Shown here: piece after piece, positions 34,852 through 43,530 of the stretch
Numbering within the stretch: the first letter of the stretch is position 1
Layout: every line of letters begins with the position of its first letter
DNA from: Candidatus Formimonas warabiya
GTDB lineage: Bacteria; Bacillota; Dehalobacteriia; Dehalobacteriales; Dehalobacteriaceae
Direction of reading: 5' to 3'
DNA: 64,000 nucleotides
Assembly: GCF_002777255.1 (NCBI RefSeq)
Contig: NZ_CP017634.1
Coordinates: 4,786,903-4,850,902, forward strand
Translations under genes and position numbers: made by a program
The notes under the pieces: model-generated
Seen by the model: only the letters and a program-made list of their open reading frames with translations
What the model was told of the DNA's origin: nothing
Database searches by the model: none

Positions 34852-36684
34852 ATGGCCTGGGGCTATTGGTTAAAGCTATTGGTAGTAGATTTATCGGCAA
34901 AAAGCGTTTGGGTGGAAAACCTTTCAGAACAATTTTGCCGGGATTATTTGGGCGGAGCAGGATTTGGCACAAAACTGTTGTTTGACCAGGTCAAACCCGG
35001 GACAGACCCGCTGAGTGATGAAAACATCCTGATTTTTGCCACCGGGCCTTATCAAGGCACAACGGTCCCGGGAAGCGGAAAATGGGCTGTTGTTTCCAAA
35101 TCCCCCCTGACAAAAACATTTGCCGTGGCGACAGCCGGGGCAGAATGGGGAAACAGGTTTAAAAAGACGGGATATGATGCTGTTTGTATCAAAGGCAGTT
35201 CGGATCGCCCGGTATATTTATCCATTGGGGATGATAAGGTGACGATTCAGGATGCTTCCCATATCTGGGGGCTGGATGCCGTGGCCGCCACGCAAAAGCT
35301 GAAGGCTCAAATGCCTGAACACACCAGTGTCGCAGCCATTGGCCCGGCGGGAGAAAATTTGGTTTCTATTGCTGCGATTGTGGCCGATGAACACAGCATA
35401 GCCGGGAGGTGCGGCATGGGAGCAGTGATGGGGTCCAAAAAACTGAAAGCCATTGCTGTAAAGGGAAACCAGGAAATTCCCGTCTTTAAGCCGCAGAAAC
35501 TAAAAGAGTTATCGAGAAATACATTTAAGATGCTGAGCAATAATGCTAGAGAAACATTCCAGAAACACGGCACGGCGATTTTGGTTTCTTCTTGTGAAGC
35601 CGTGGGGGATTTGCCGATAAAAAATTGGCAGGAAGAAGTATGGACAGAAAAGGCCGGTAAAATCGGTGCTCCGGTTTATACTCAAAAGCTGAACGCAAAA
35701 TCCTGGCCCTGTTGGAGTTGTCCCATCGGCTGCCACCGAAAGATCAGTTTTACGACCAGAAAGGGAGTCCCATTTGAAGGGGCAGGTCCCGAATACGAGA
35801 CCTTAGGCATGCTGGGATCATGCTGCCTGGTTGATGACCTGGAGGCAATATGCCTGGCCAATGATATCTGCACTAGGCTGGGCATGGATACTATTTCCGC
35901 CGGTTCCTTTGTGGCATTTGCCATGGAATGCTTTGAAAAAGGCTGTTTAACTGAGCAGGATATAGGCTATAAGCTGGATTGGGGTAACCCGGAAGCATTA
36001 ATTCGACTGGTTACCGAAATTGGTCAGAATACCGGTTTTGGGGCCATATTTTCTGGAGGAATTCTTCCGGCAGCGGAAAAAGTGGGCAAAGACTCTCGGC
36101 AGTATGCCATTCAAGTGAAGGGGTTAGACTTGCCGGCCCATGATCCCAGAAGTTATTTCAGTCTCGCCGTCAATTACGCCACAGGTACCCGGGGGGGTTG
36201 TCATTTAAGAGGTTTTCCCCACATAGGGGAATCAGGAATGACTGTTCCGGAGATCGGTATTACAAAAGCTCCGGAAAGATTTTCTATGGAGGGCCAGGCT
36301 TACCTGACCATTGTTTTCCAGGACCTGGCGGCAGTTTTGGATTCCTTGGTCTGCTGCCTGTTCATGCAGTGCTGCGGGATGGATCTCACCATCACCAATG
36401 ATATCTTAAATGCCATTACAGGCTGGGAATTAAGCCCCGAGGAATTAATGGAGATTGGCGAACGGATTTCCAATTTACAAAGGGTCATCAATGTCGGCGA
36501 TGGTTATGACCGAAGATCGGATCAATTACCTAAAAGAATGTTTGAACCGGCTTTAAAAGGGTTTCGGGCCAATAAGGCGCCATTTAATTTGGAGAGTACC
36601 TTAGATGAGTACTACAAGTTAAGAGGCTGGGATGAAAGCGGAATACCCACGGAACACAAAAAAGAAGCGCTAAAGTTGGTGTAA
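34852..36684 (+). CDS. aor: Tungsten-type aldehyde:ferredoxin oxidoreductase
   Basis: A 610-residue AOR that oxidises aldehydes to acids with ferredoxin, using tungstopterin. The N-terminal half has LGGAGFGTKLLFDQV and GPYQGTTVPGSGKW. The 4Fe-4S ligands are CWSCPIGC (C-x2-C-x3-C) plus a distal Cys in CLFMQCCGMD. The AGGAGG site precedes ATG. A MoaD-like gene follows 3 bp later, common for AORs. It differs from the Mop enzyme upstream, so the locus encodes two different metal aldehyde oxidases. Confidence 0.93.
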   Translation: MAWGYWLKLLVVDLSAKSVWVENLSEQFCRDYLGGAGFGTKLLFDQVKPGTDPLSDENILIFATGPYQGTTVPGSGKWAVVSKSPLTKTFAVATAGAEWGNRFKKTGYDAVCIKGSSDRPVYLSIGDDKVTIQDASHIWGLDAVAATQKLKAQMPEHTSVAAIGPAGENLVSIAAIVADEHSIAGRCGMGAVMGSKKLKAIAVKGNQEIPVFKPQKLKELSRNTFKMLSNNARETFQKHGTAILVSSCEAVGDLPIKNWQEEVWTEKAGKIGAPVYTQKLNAKSWPCWSCPIGCHRKISFTTRKGVPFEGAGPEYETLGMLGSCCLVDDLEAICLANDICTRLGMDTISAGSFVAFAMECFEKGCLTEQDIGYKLDWGNPEALIRLVTEIGQNTGFGAIFSGGILPAAEKVGKDSRQYAIQVKGLDLPAHDPRSYFSLAVNYATGTRGGCHLRGFPHIGESGMTVPEIGITKAPERFSMEGQAYLTIVFQDLAAVLDSLVCCLFMQCCGMDLTITNDILNAITGWELSPEELMEIGERISNLQRVINVGDGYDRRSDQLPKRMFEPALKGFRANKAPFNLESTLDEYYKLRGWDESGIPTEHKKEALKLV

Positions 36685-36687
36685 GCA

Positions 36688-36960
36688 ATGGAAATTAGAG
36701 TTAACTATATGGCGGTGGTTAATCTTATTACCGGCAAAAACTCGGAAGTTTTGGAAATTGAAGACAATACGAGTATCGAAAAGCTGGTGGAAGAATTATG
36801 TACCAGGTACGGACATAGGTTTAAGGATATTGTCTGCATCAATGCCAGGAATAGAAAATATTTGGTTGATTTTTGGATCAATAAGGTATCGGTAAGCCCC
36901 GGCTATTTATTAAAGGACGGGGATGAACTGACCATTCTGCTTGCTTTAGGAGGAGGCTAA
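36688..36960 (+). CDS. MoaD/ThiS-like sulfur carrier
   Basis: A 90-residue beta-grasp protein ending in LALGGG, the C-terminal Gly-Gly tail used for thiocarboxylation in pterin cofactor synthesis. Conserved SIEKLVEELC and the DGDELTIL block fit MoaD. It lies 3 bp after aor and probably supplies sulfur for its tungsten-pterin cofactor. Confidence 0.85.
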   Translation: MEIRVNYMAVVNLITGKNSEVLEIEDNTSIEKLVEELCTRYGHRFKDIVCINARNRKYLVDFWINKVSVSPGYLLKDGDELTILLALGGG

Positions 36961-37090
36961 TGCGCTCCTGTTTATCCGGACTTCGCCGCTGAAATTGGCA
37001 CAGACAGATCTGCGTCACATGGGTTTTCGTCATAGAATTGGGCAAAAGGCTATTTAGGTGTGGGACCAGAAAACGAATAAAGAGCTATTT

Positions 37091-37118
37091 AACGGGAATA
37101 TTTTTTCCCGTTTTTTTT
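37091..37118 (+). terminator. Intrinsic terminator of the aldehyde oxidoreductase operon
   Basis: AACGGGAA (37091-37098) pairs with TTCCCGTT (37105-37112), followed by a run of eight T's. Confidence 0.9.
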
Positions 37119-37123
37119 CTCAT

Positions 37124-37152
37124 TTACGAAACGGGTACAGGTATATTATAAT
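37124..37152 (+). promoter_or_regulatory. Probable SigA promoter of the HD hydrolase gene
   Basis: A TTACGA (37124-37129) -35-like box and a perfect TATAAT (37147-37152) are 17 bases apart, followed by AAAGGAGG and the start at 37179. Confidence 0.6.
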
Positions 37153-37178
37153 GGTCTCGAACAAAGGAGGGCTGACCG

Positions 37179-37694
37179 ATGCAACGTGTGCATGCCATCA
37201 TGGCTCATCCGGATTTTCAAATATATATGGCTCTTAACGAACAGCAGGAAATCAACCGGGAATTCTGCTGCCACCAACTGCAACATGCATTGGACGTGGC
37301 TCGGATATACTATATATTATGTTTAGAGGCAAATAAGGAAAAACCCTTACCCGAATTAAGGGAGATGAATGGAGAACAGGTTAAAGAATTAGTTTATGCT
37401 GCAGGCCTGCTCCATGACATTGGCCGCTGGAAACAATATTTGGATAAAAGCTTGGACCACGCTGAAGAGGGAGCGGCACTTGCTAAACCTATTTTACAGG
37501 ATGCCGGATTTACCCCTGAAGAAATAAAAATAGCCATAGATGCCATCCGTGCCCACCGAGATGCCCATGCGGCTGGGATGGGAAAAGTTTTGTACCGGGC
37601 AGACAAGCTGTCTCGAAACTGCACAGGATGCAAGGCAAAGGACAAATGCTACAAGTTGTCGGAAATGGAAACGTTGGAAAATATTTTGTATTAA
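37179..37694 (+). CDS. HD-domain phosphohydrolase
   Basis: A 171-residue protein with the HD signature (early HALDVARIY His, then LLHDIGRW, SLDHAEEGA and a later AHRDAHAAG), as in HDIG metal phosphohydrolases. A short Cys-rich tail (NCTGCKAKDKCYK) is visible. It has its own promoter and terminates ahead of the folate genes. A nucleotide or pterin phosphate substrate is possible but not shown. Confidence 0.8.
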   Translation: MQRVHAIMAHPDFQIYMALNEQQEINREFCCHQLQHALDVARIYYILCLEANKEKPLPELREMNGEQVKELVYAAGLLHDIGRWKQYLDKSLDHAEEGAALAKPILQDAGFTPEEIKIAIDAIRAHRDAHAAGMGKVLYRADKLSRNCTGCKAKDKCYKLSEMETLENILY

Positions 37695-37787
37695 AAGGGC
37701 AGGGGTCTGTTTTTGGGTTTTGTAAAATAATAGCTGACTTTTGACTTTATACTAAAAGTGATAATTATTTGTGGGAGTGAATTGGGT

Positions 37788-38972
37788 ATGGAGTTTAACC
37801 CCAGGATCGTATCGATTCATAATTATGGGACGGCAAAAAAAATTTTCTCCGAGGTGGGCGCGAGTAGCGGGGGACAAGGCCTGATGCAGTCCAAATCCCT
37901 GTTTTACACGATCATGGTGGAAAATGTGTCTGATCCGGCCGCCAATATCATCAAGCAGGAAATGCTCTCTAAAGGCGGGGACGCCGCCATGCACCGGGAT
38001 GCTTTGATCCATAAAACCGGAACCGCGCCTGTGCTCCTAATGGGCACGGTGAAACAATTCAAGGGGTTGATTGCCAAGCTGAAAGGCCAGCAGTTTCAGC
38101 TATCCCGGCTATCTCAAGAGCTGGAGATGCTGATCTCCCATTTAACCAAAGAAGCTTCCAGGGAGATGGACTGTGTCAACGGTCCCTTGGAATTGGGAAA
38201 AAGAACCCTGGTGATGGGGATTCTCAATGTCACGCCGGATTCTTTTTCCGACGGGGGAAAATTTCATCAAACCGATCTGGCCGTTGAGCATGCCCTCCAA
38301 ATGATCGAAGAAGGGGCAGATATCATTGATGTGGGGGGAGAATCCACCCGGCCGGGTTTCGCGGAAGTATCCGCAGCAGAAGAAACGGCCCGGGTTTTGC
38401 CGGTGATCAAAGCCTTGGCTAAGAAGATCAAAGTACCTATTTCCGTGGATACCTACAAAGCCCAGGTGGGCAGAGAGGCAATGGAAGCCGGTGCCTCCAT
38501 CCTTAACGATATCTGGGGATTTCAAAGGGAGCCGGAACTGGCCAAAGTAGGGGCGGAATACGATTGCCCCGTGGTATTGATGCATAACCAAAATGGCACC
38601 ACATACAGAAATTTGATGGGAGATATTTTATCCTTTCTGAGGAAAAGTATCCAGATTGCAGAAAGCGCCGGTGTGAAACCGGAAAAAATCATCCTTGATC
38701 CGGGCATCGGCTTTGGCAAAGACCTGGAGCAAAACCTGGAGGTGATGAACCGCCTGGAAGAGTTTCAATCCTTAGGTAAACCGGTGCTTTTAGGAACTTC
38801 ACGCAAATCCATGATCGGCAAAGTACTGGATTTGCCCGTTACGGACCGGGTGGAAGGGACCGCTGCCACCGTGGCCTTGGGCATAGCGAAGGGTGTGGAT
38901 ATTGTCCGGGTCCATGATATTAAAGAAATGGTCCGGGTGGTAAGAATGACCGATGCCATGGTGAGGAGGTAA
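37788..38972 (+). CDS. folP: Dihydropteroate synthase with N-terminal extension
   Basis: FolP joins 6-hydroxymethyl-dihydropterin-PP and p-aminobenzoate. The TIM barrel (from about residue 140) has GILNVTPDSFSDGG, DVGGESTRPG, VDTYKAQVGREAM, LNDIWG, DPGIGFGKDLEQNL and GTSRKSMIG. The first ~140 residues are extra and end near KEASREMDC; similar extensions occur in DHPSs of anaerobic Firmicutes. GGGAG precedes ATG 37788. It is followed directly by folB and folK. Confidence 0.93.
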   Translation: MEFNPRIVSIHNYGTAKKIFSEVGASSGGQGLMQSKSLFYTIMVENVSDPAANIIKQEMLSKGGDAAMHRDALIHKTGTAPVLLMGTVKQFKGLIAKLKGQQFQLSRLSQELEMLISHLTKEASREMDCVNGPLELGKRTLVMGILNVTPDSFSDGGKFHQTDLAVEHALQMIEEGADIIDVGGESTRPGFAEVSAAEETARVLPVIKALAKKIKVPISVDTYKAQVGREAMEAGASILNDIWGFQREPELAKVGAEYDCPVVLMHNQNGTTYRNLMGDILSFLRKSIQIAESAGVKPEKIILDPGIGFGKDLEQNLEVMNRLEEFQSLGKPVLLGTSRKSMIGKVLDLPVTDRVEGTAATVALGIAKGVDIVRVHDIKEMVRVVRMTDAMVRR

Positions 38973-38976
38973 TCTG

Positions 38977-39372
38977 GTGGATAAAATCGTCCTTCCCCGC
39001 ATGGAGTTTTACGGCTACCATGGCGTATTAGAGCAGGAAAAAAAAGTGGGGCAGCCTTTTATCATCTGTGTGGAAATGTATCTCGACCTGGCTCCGGCAG
39101 GTATGGCCGATGACCTGAGCCAGACCGTGAATTATGCGGAGGCTTATCAGGAGATTAAAAAGATTGTTCAGGAACAAAGGTTTGATTTGATTGAGGCATT
39201 GGCCCATGCCATTGCGATACTGGTGCTGAGCCGCTATGACATTGGGAAAGTAAGAGTGATAGTAGACAAACCGCTGGCCCCCCTTCCGGGAGGAAGTTTG
39301 GCCGCCAGAGTGGAAATCGAACGGGAGAAAAAAGATGCATGCAAACTCGGCCTACTTAAGCCTGGGCAGTAA
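38977..39372 (+). CDS. folB: Dihydroneopterin aldolase
   Basis: FolB makes 6-hydroxymethyl-dihydropterin. Standard features are EFYGYHGVLEQEKKVGQPF near the start and the LDLAPAGMADDLSQTVNYA and VDKPLAPLPGG segments. GTG start after GAGGAGG. The gene overlaps folK by 38 bp, so the two are translationally coupled. The last ~10 residues (DACKLGLLKPGQ) arise from the overlap with folK. Confidence 0.9.
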   Translation: MDKIVLPRMEFYGYHGVLEQEKKVGQPFIICVEMYLDLAPAGMADDLSQTVNYAEAYQEIKKIVQEQRFDLIEALAHAIAILVLSRYDIGKVRVIVDKPLAPLPGGSLAARVEIEREKKDACKLGLLKPGQ

Positions 39373-39838
39373 TCTTGGCGACAAGGAAGCTTACCTGAAA
39401 AAAGCGCTGGTGTACCTGGATGAAGTTCCCGAGATCAGGGTAGCTCAAAAATCCTCCTTATATCAAACGGATCCCGTAGGATATACGGAACAGGATTTCT
39501 TTCTCAATGCTGTGGTCCGGGTGGAAACAACCCTGAATCCGGATGAGCTGCTGAAAAACACCCAGGAAATTGAAAACCGTTTAGGGCGCAAACGGACGAT
39601 CCATTGGGGACCCAGGACCATGGATATTGATATTTTATTATTTAATGAGGAAAAGGTCTCAAAGCCGGACCTGGTCATCCCCCACGCCGAGATGCTGCAC
39701 CGGCGCTTTGTGCTGGTGCCCCTGGCGGAATTGGACCGGCAAATCCTCATTCCCGGTTTTGGGCAAGCAGGAAAAGCACTGGAAGATTGTCCGGACGGGG
39801 AGAGAGTTTTTCTTGTGAAAACAGCGGAACAGTGGTAA
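39335..39838 (+). CDS. folK: 2-amino-4-hydroxy-6-hydroxymethyldihydropteridine pyrophosphokinase
   Basis: FolK pyrophosphorylates the pterin made by FolB. Signature YLSLGSNLGDKEAYL near the start, the GPRTMDIDILLF metal-binding motif and PHAEMLHRRFVLVPLAEL are present. 167 residues is typical. It starts inside the end of folB. Confidence 0.95.
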   Translation: MHANSAYLSLGSNLGDKEAYLKKALVYLDEVPEIRVAQKSSLYQTDPVGYTEQDFFLNAVVRVETTLNPDELLKNTQEIENRLGRKRTIHWGPRTMDIDILLFNEEKVSKPDLVIPHAEMLHRRFVLVPLAELDRQILIPGFGQAGKALEDCPDGERVFLVKTAEQW

Positions 39839-40010
39839 AATAAAGCCGCTGGGATGTGATCCGAAAAGGAAACATACTTGGCCGTTTTGTATCCTGTTCA
39901 GTTTTTCTCTTCCGCAGCATTGAAAGACTGAAATCCGCAGCTCCAGAGTTTTTTATACCGCTTGGATCACCGGACCGAGACGGGAGGAAGATAAACAAGA
40001 CTGTTTCTAT

Positions 40011-40038
40011 GCCTTCCCGTGCCCGGGAAGGCTTTTTT
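40011..40038 (+). terminator. Intrinsic terminator after the folate genes
   Basis: GCCTTCCC (40011-40018) pairs with GGGAAGGC (40025-40032), followed by TTTTTT. The 170 bases before it contain no supported gene. Confidence 0.9.
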
Positions 40039-40082
40039 AATGGCACATAGATAGAGACTTGTGAAGGGAAGGGGTTACCGCA

Positions 40083-40928
40083 ATGAAGATCATCAAGACC
40101 TTGAGCGAAATGAAGTCTTATACAGCCGAGAAAAGAAGAGAGCACCAGACCATCGGTTTTGTTCCTACCATGGGATATTTGCATCAGGGACATTTAGCCT
40201 TGATGCAGGCGGCAAGAAAAGACTGTGCCGTGGTGATTGCCAGCATCTTTGTGAATCCGATTCAGTTTGGCATTGGGGAAGATTATGAGGAGTATCCCAG
40301 GGATTTGACCCGGGATGGGGCCCTGGCGGAAAGTGTCGGTGTGGACGCCATCTTTGCTCCCTCCGTAGGGGAAATGTATCCCAAAGGATACCATACCTTT
40401 GTTCATGTGGAGTCCCTTACCGACTATCTATGCGGCGCTTCCCGGCCCGGACATTTCCGGGGGGTAACCACGGTGGTGGCCAAGCTTTTTAACATCATCC
40501 AGCCTGACTTGGCCTATTTTGGGCAGAAAGACGCCCAACAGGTCACGGTGATTGAGCGGATGGTGGAGGATCTAAACATGAATGTAAAAATTGTCCGGGT
40601 CCCCATTGTCCGGGAGGAAGACGGTTTGGCGATGAGTTCCCGAAATGTCTACCTGAACCCGGAAGAAAGAAAGCAAGCCCTGGTCCTGTCCCGCTCCCTG
40701 GCAGAAGCAAAATCCCTGGTGGAAAAGGGAGAAAGAGACGCAAAAGTAGCGAAAGATCGGATCAGGGACATGATTTCCCAGGCTCCCCTGGCCCGAATTG
40801 ATTATATCGAAATTGTCGACGGCCGAACCATGGAACCGGTTGAGATATTAAGGGGCAAAGTGTTGATTGCCCTGGCCGTAAAATTTGGCAAGACCCGTTT
40901 AATTGACAACGTTTTATTGGAGGTGTAA
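40083..40928 (+). CDS. panC: Pantothenate synthetase
   Basis: PanC ligates pantoate and beta-alanine with ATP. Motifs are VPTMGYLHQGHLALM (nucleotide His), NPIQFG, FGQKDAQQ and MSSRNVYL (KMSKS-like). 281 residues, standard. panD follows after 3 bp. panB, the enzyme making the pantoate precursor, is not in the window. Confidence 0.96.
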   Translation: MKIIKTLSEMKSYTAEKRREHQTIGFVPTMGYLHQGHLALMQAARKDCAVVIASIFVNPIQFGIGEDYEEYPRDLTRDGALAESVGVDAIFAPSVGEMYPKGYHTFVHVESLTDYLCGASRPGHFRGVTTVVAKLFNIIQPDLAYFGQKDAQQVTVIERMVEDLNMNVKIVRVPIVREEDGLAMSSRNVYLNPEERKQALVLSRSLAEAKSLVEKGERDAKVAKDRIRDMISQAPLARIDYIEIVDGRTMEPVEILRGKVLIALAVKFGKTRLIDNVLLEV

Positions 40929-40931
40929 AAG

Positions 40932-41318
40932 GTGTTTAGAACCATGATGAAATCGAAGATTCACCGGGCCCGGGTTACCGAGGCCAATTTAAACTATATC
41001 GGCAGCATTACCATTGACAGTGAGCTTCTGGAGGCGGCGGACATTTTGCCCAATGAAAAGGTAGCGGTGGTGAACAACAATAACGGGGCCCGGCTGGAGA
41101 CCTATGTGATTCCCGGAGAGCCCGGGTCCGGTCAGATTTGTCTGAATGGGGCAGCAGCCCGTCTGGTGCAGCCGGGGGATATCGTCATTATCATTTCGTA
41201 TGCCCTGATGGAAGACCGGGAAGCCAAAGCATACAAGCCGAAAATTCTTTTTATGGACGCCGCCACGAATCAGGTTAAGGAAAAAGCTGATCTGGAAGCA
41301 GCCAATACCATAAAATGA
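40932..41318 (+). CDS. panD: Aspartate 1-decarboxylase proenzyme
   Basis: PanD makes beta-alanine. The GTG start at 40932 follows GGAGGTG and gives the usual FRTMMKSKIHRA beginning. Self-cleavage should occur at Gly-Ser in YIGSITID, leaving a pyruvoyl group. Conserved NNGARLETY and the C-terminal YALM are present. Confidence 0.95.
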   Translation: MFRTMMKSKIHRARVTEANLNYIGSITIDSELLEAADILPNEKVAVVNNNNGARLETYVIPGEPGSGQICLNGAAARLVQPGDIVIIISYALMEDREAKAYKPKILFMDAATNQVKEKADLEAANTIK

Positions 41319-41350
41319 CTGGGACCCGGCAACCGGCGCCGGATCCAGAA

Positions 41351-41378
41351 AGAAAGCGCGTCTTGAGACGCGCTTTCT
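41351..41378. terminator. Bidirectional hairpin between convergent genes
   Basis: AGAAAGCGCGTC (41351-41362) and GACGCGCTTTCT (41367-41378) form a 12-bp stem with a TTGA loop, between panD and the convergent gene at 41383-41649. T-tracts are weak. Confidence 0.7.
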
Positions 41379-41382
41379 GATC

Positions 41383-41649
41383 TTATTCACAGGAGCATGC
41401 CGGAAGATCCAGTTTAAGACATTCGGCTTTCACCGTGCCGATGGAATTCAGGTCCTCACACATTTTTTTCATTCTGTCATCGGAGCCGCAAAGTTCCAGG
41501 AAGATAAAGCCCGAGCCAGGGTCCTTGCTTCCCGGTTCCCGGTTGATGCCCAGCCTTGTTTTGATGATGTCGCCGTTTTGCGTGAGAATTTCCTGGACTT
41601 TTACTGCGCTGTCCACCCGTTTTCCAATCAATAATACCACGACATTCAT
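41383..41649 (-). CDS. Small ACT-like regulator of the iron-only hydrogenase regulator type (tentative)
   Basis: An 88-residue protein with a beta-alpha-beta start MNVVVLLIGKRVDSAVKVQE, a TRLGIN segment, and a second strand-helix GFIFLELCGSDDRMKK. It resembles short ACT-like proteins (TM1266 type) found near iron-hydrogenase maturation genes, but it has a Cys-Ser-Cys tail and no hydrogenase is nearby. The start (ATG, reverse strand) follows a GGAAGGGGG site. Function is uncertain. Confidence 0.6.
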   Translation of the reverse strand: MNVVVLLIGKRVDSAVKVQEILTQNGDIIKTRLGINREPGSKDPGSGFIFLELCGSDDRMKKMCEDLNSIGTVKAECLKLDLPACSCE

Positions 41650-41938
41650 ATCATTTAGCCCCCTTCCCTCATTCCAATTTATTGGTAAGTTGATTATACC
41701 AGATTTTTCATCAAATCCAAAATAAAATAAGCGAATAGGTGCCCCAACCCCGCCAACTGGCCGCCGGATCCTGAGAAATCGGCGGTCCGGAGGTTTTTTC
41801 TCTTTTTTGCCTCTAGTATACAACCGGTAGTCTACAAAAAAAAATAAAAAATTATACTGGTCAATTAAGGAAGGGAAATGACCCGGGCCTGAAGAATTAG
41901 GAGAAGAGTAAAATTCTTTGCATAAGAGGTTCTGGGCT

Positions 41939-43141
41939 ATGAACAGTGAACAGGCTGTTTTGACCACCGATCAGGCGGGTCAGCAAAAACACCGGGCGAA
42001 TGTTTTCCTGTTTTTAACGGGGAGCGTTTTTTCTTTTGTCACATTTTATTCGTCGATGACCATCCTACCCCTTTATGTTTACGAGCTGGGGGGGACAGAA
42101 TTTGACACCGGGGTGCAGACTACTTTATTTTATCTGGCATCGGTTCTGATGCGTTTCTATTTTGGCCCTCTGACCGACCGGAAAGGTAGGAAGATCCCTT
42201 TACTGATCGGCGCTTTTGCCTTTTCTACATCTTCTTTGCTATTTATTTTTTGCGATAGTGTTTGGACCTTGACCCTCGCCCGCATTTACAATGCCATCGG
42301 CTTGGCTTCGTTTTTTTCCAGCGGGGGATCTCTCATGGCGGATTTGGCGCCCCCGAACAGGGTGGGGACTTATATCGGACTCTACCGTCTCACCTATGTT
42401 TTGGCCTTGCTGGCAGGACCCTTGCTGGCTCTTTCCGTGATCAAAGCCCATAGTTTTCAGGCCTGGTTTTTGATCAGTTTCTTAATTGGCCTGGTTTCTT
42501 TGATTCTGGTCTGTTTGGTAAAAACACCGGGCAAAAGTACGGTCAGTGAATCAGGCTCCTTGAGCCGGTTTAAGACTGTTTTACAGGAAAAGGCCGCCTA
42601 CCCGGTATTTATGGGGATTGCTTTAACTTCGATCGCTTACGGGGTGCTGCTCACCTTTGCCGTTTTGTATATCTCCAAGTATACCCAGATTGCCAATCCC
42701 GGCATTTATTTTACCTTTTTCAGCCTGGTAGGAATTGCGGGGAACCTTGGTTCCGGATACCTGTCCGACCGGTTCGGCAGAGAGGTCATCGTCTGGCCCT
42801 CCGTGATCCTGATCGGCATCGGCGTGGGGATTTTATTTTTCCTTCCCTGGGTGCCCATCATTTTTCTGATCAGCAGTATTGCCACGGGGATTGGTTTTTC
42901 GGGAGGATTAGCGGCATTAGCGGCATGGCTGGTGGATGTTACAAGCAAAGACAACAGGGGAACAGTGATTGCCCTGCAGGAGAGCACGATCGATACAAGC
43001 ATCGGACTGGGTTCTTTTGTTTTTGGAGCGATGAGCGGATGGATGGGAATGGGAGGATCTTTTGCCATCATCGGTGGGGCGGTGTTTTTACTTGGTTTGG
43101 TGAAGATCATGGGCCGACGGCCGGTGCCAAAAACGGATTGA
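41939..43141 (+). CDS. Major facilitator superfamily transporter
   Basis: A 400-residue protein with about twelve hydrophobic segments. The loop 2-3 motif GPLTDRKGRKIPLL and the loop 8-9 repeat GYLSDRFGRE mark an MFS member of the drug/metabolite exporter type. ATG 41939 has AAGAGG upstream; a TTG 21 bases earlier is less likely. It stands alone, ends with its own terminator and gives no hint of substrate. Confidence 0.88.
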   Translation: MNSEQAVLTTDQAGQQKHRANVFLFLTGSVFSFVTFYSSMTILPLYVYELGGTEFDTGVQTTLFYLASVLMRFYFGPLTDRKGRKIPLLIGAFAFSTSSLLFIFCDSVWTLTLARIYNAIGLASFFSSGGSLMADLAPPNRVGTYIGLYRLTYVLALLAGPLLALSVIKAHSFQAWFLISFLIGLVSLILVCLVKTPGKSTVSESGSLSRFKTVLQEKAAYPVFMGIALTSIAYGVLLTFAVLYISKYTQIANPGIYFTFFSLVGIAGNLGSGYLSDRFGREVIVWPSVILIGIGVGILFFLPWVPIIFLISSIATGIGFSGGLAALAAWLVDVTSKDNRGTVIALQESTIDTSIGLGSFVFGAMSGWMGMGGSFAIIGGAVFLLGLVKIMGRRPVPKTD

Positions 43142-43175
43142 ATCCCCTTTTCAGGCCAGGAAAATTTTTGGTGTC

Positions 43176-43207
43176 AAAAAGTGTGCGGAAGCACACTTTT
43201 TTTGTAC
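43176..43207 (+). terminator. Intrinsic terminator after the MFS gene
   Basis: AAAAAGTGTGC pairs with GCACACTTTTT over a GGAA loop, followed by seven or more T's. Confidence 0.9.
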
Positions 43208-43268
43208 TTTTGTGCAAGCATCTCTTCATAAGTAATAGGAGAGATTGCTGATACGAGGAGCGGGGGAT

Positions 43269-43463
43269 ATGAAATCTTATTTGCTGGTGGCTTTATTCTG
43301 TATGTTTATGGCCTTATCCTTGACGGTGAAGGGGACTTTTTTCGAGATCATCAAGAATGTATTCGCCTGGGGAGGATTGGTATTCTTCGCCTTATTGCTT
43401 AAGGAAATTTGGAAGGTGAAAGTATTATCAGGAAAAAGCAACAAATGGGATGAAGATCCCTAA
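43269..43463 (+). CDS. Small two-helix membrane protein
   Basis: A 64-residue protein with two hydrophobic stretches (YLLVALFCMFMALSL; VFAWGGLVFFALLL) and a charged tail. GAGGAG precedes ATG 43269. No family recognised. It precedes the Tat-exported amidohydrolase gene and may share its promoter. Confidence 0.65.
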   Translation: MKSYLLVALFCMFMALSLTVKGTFFEIIKNVFAWGGLVFFALLLKEIWKVKVLSGKSNKWDEDP

Positions 43464-43530
43464 AGGGGGAGGATATTGACAGCTTTATGTCGAATTTTTA
43501 CGAAAACATCCTAAAGAACGAGGGACCGAC

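Noticed and set aside
39856..40050. Small gene between folK and panC
   Set aside because: It has no ribosome-binding site, reads through the folK-side terminator at 40011-40038 and resembles nothing known.
41650..41967. N-terminal extension of the reverse-strand ACT-like gene
   Set aside because: The open frame continues upstream, but a GGAAGGGGG site and family-like start support the ATG at 41649; the extra part is low in protein-like character.
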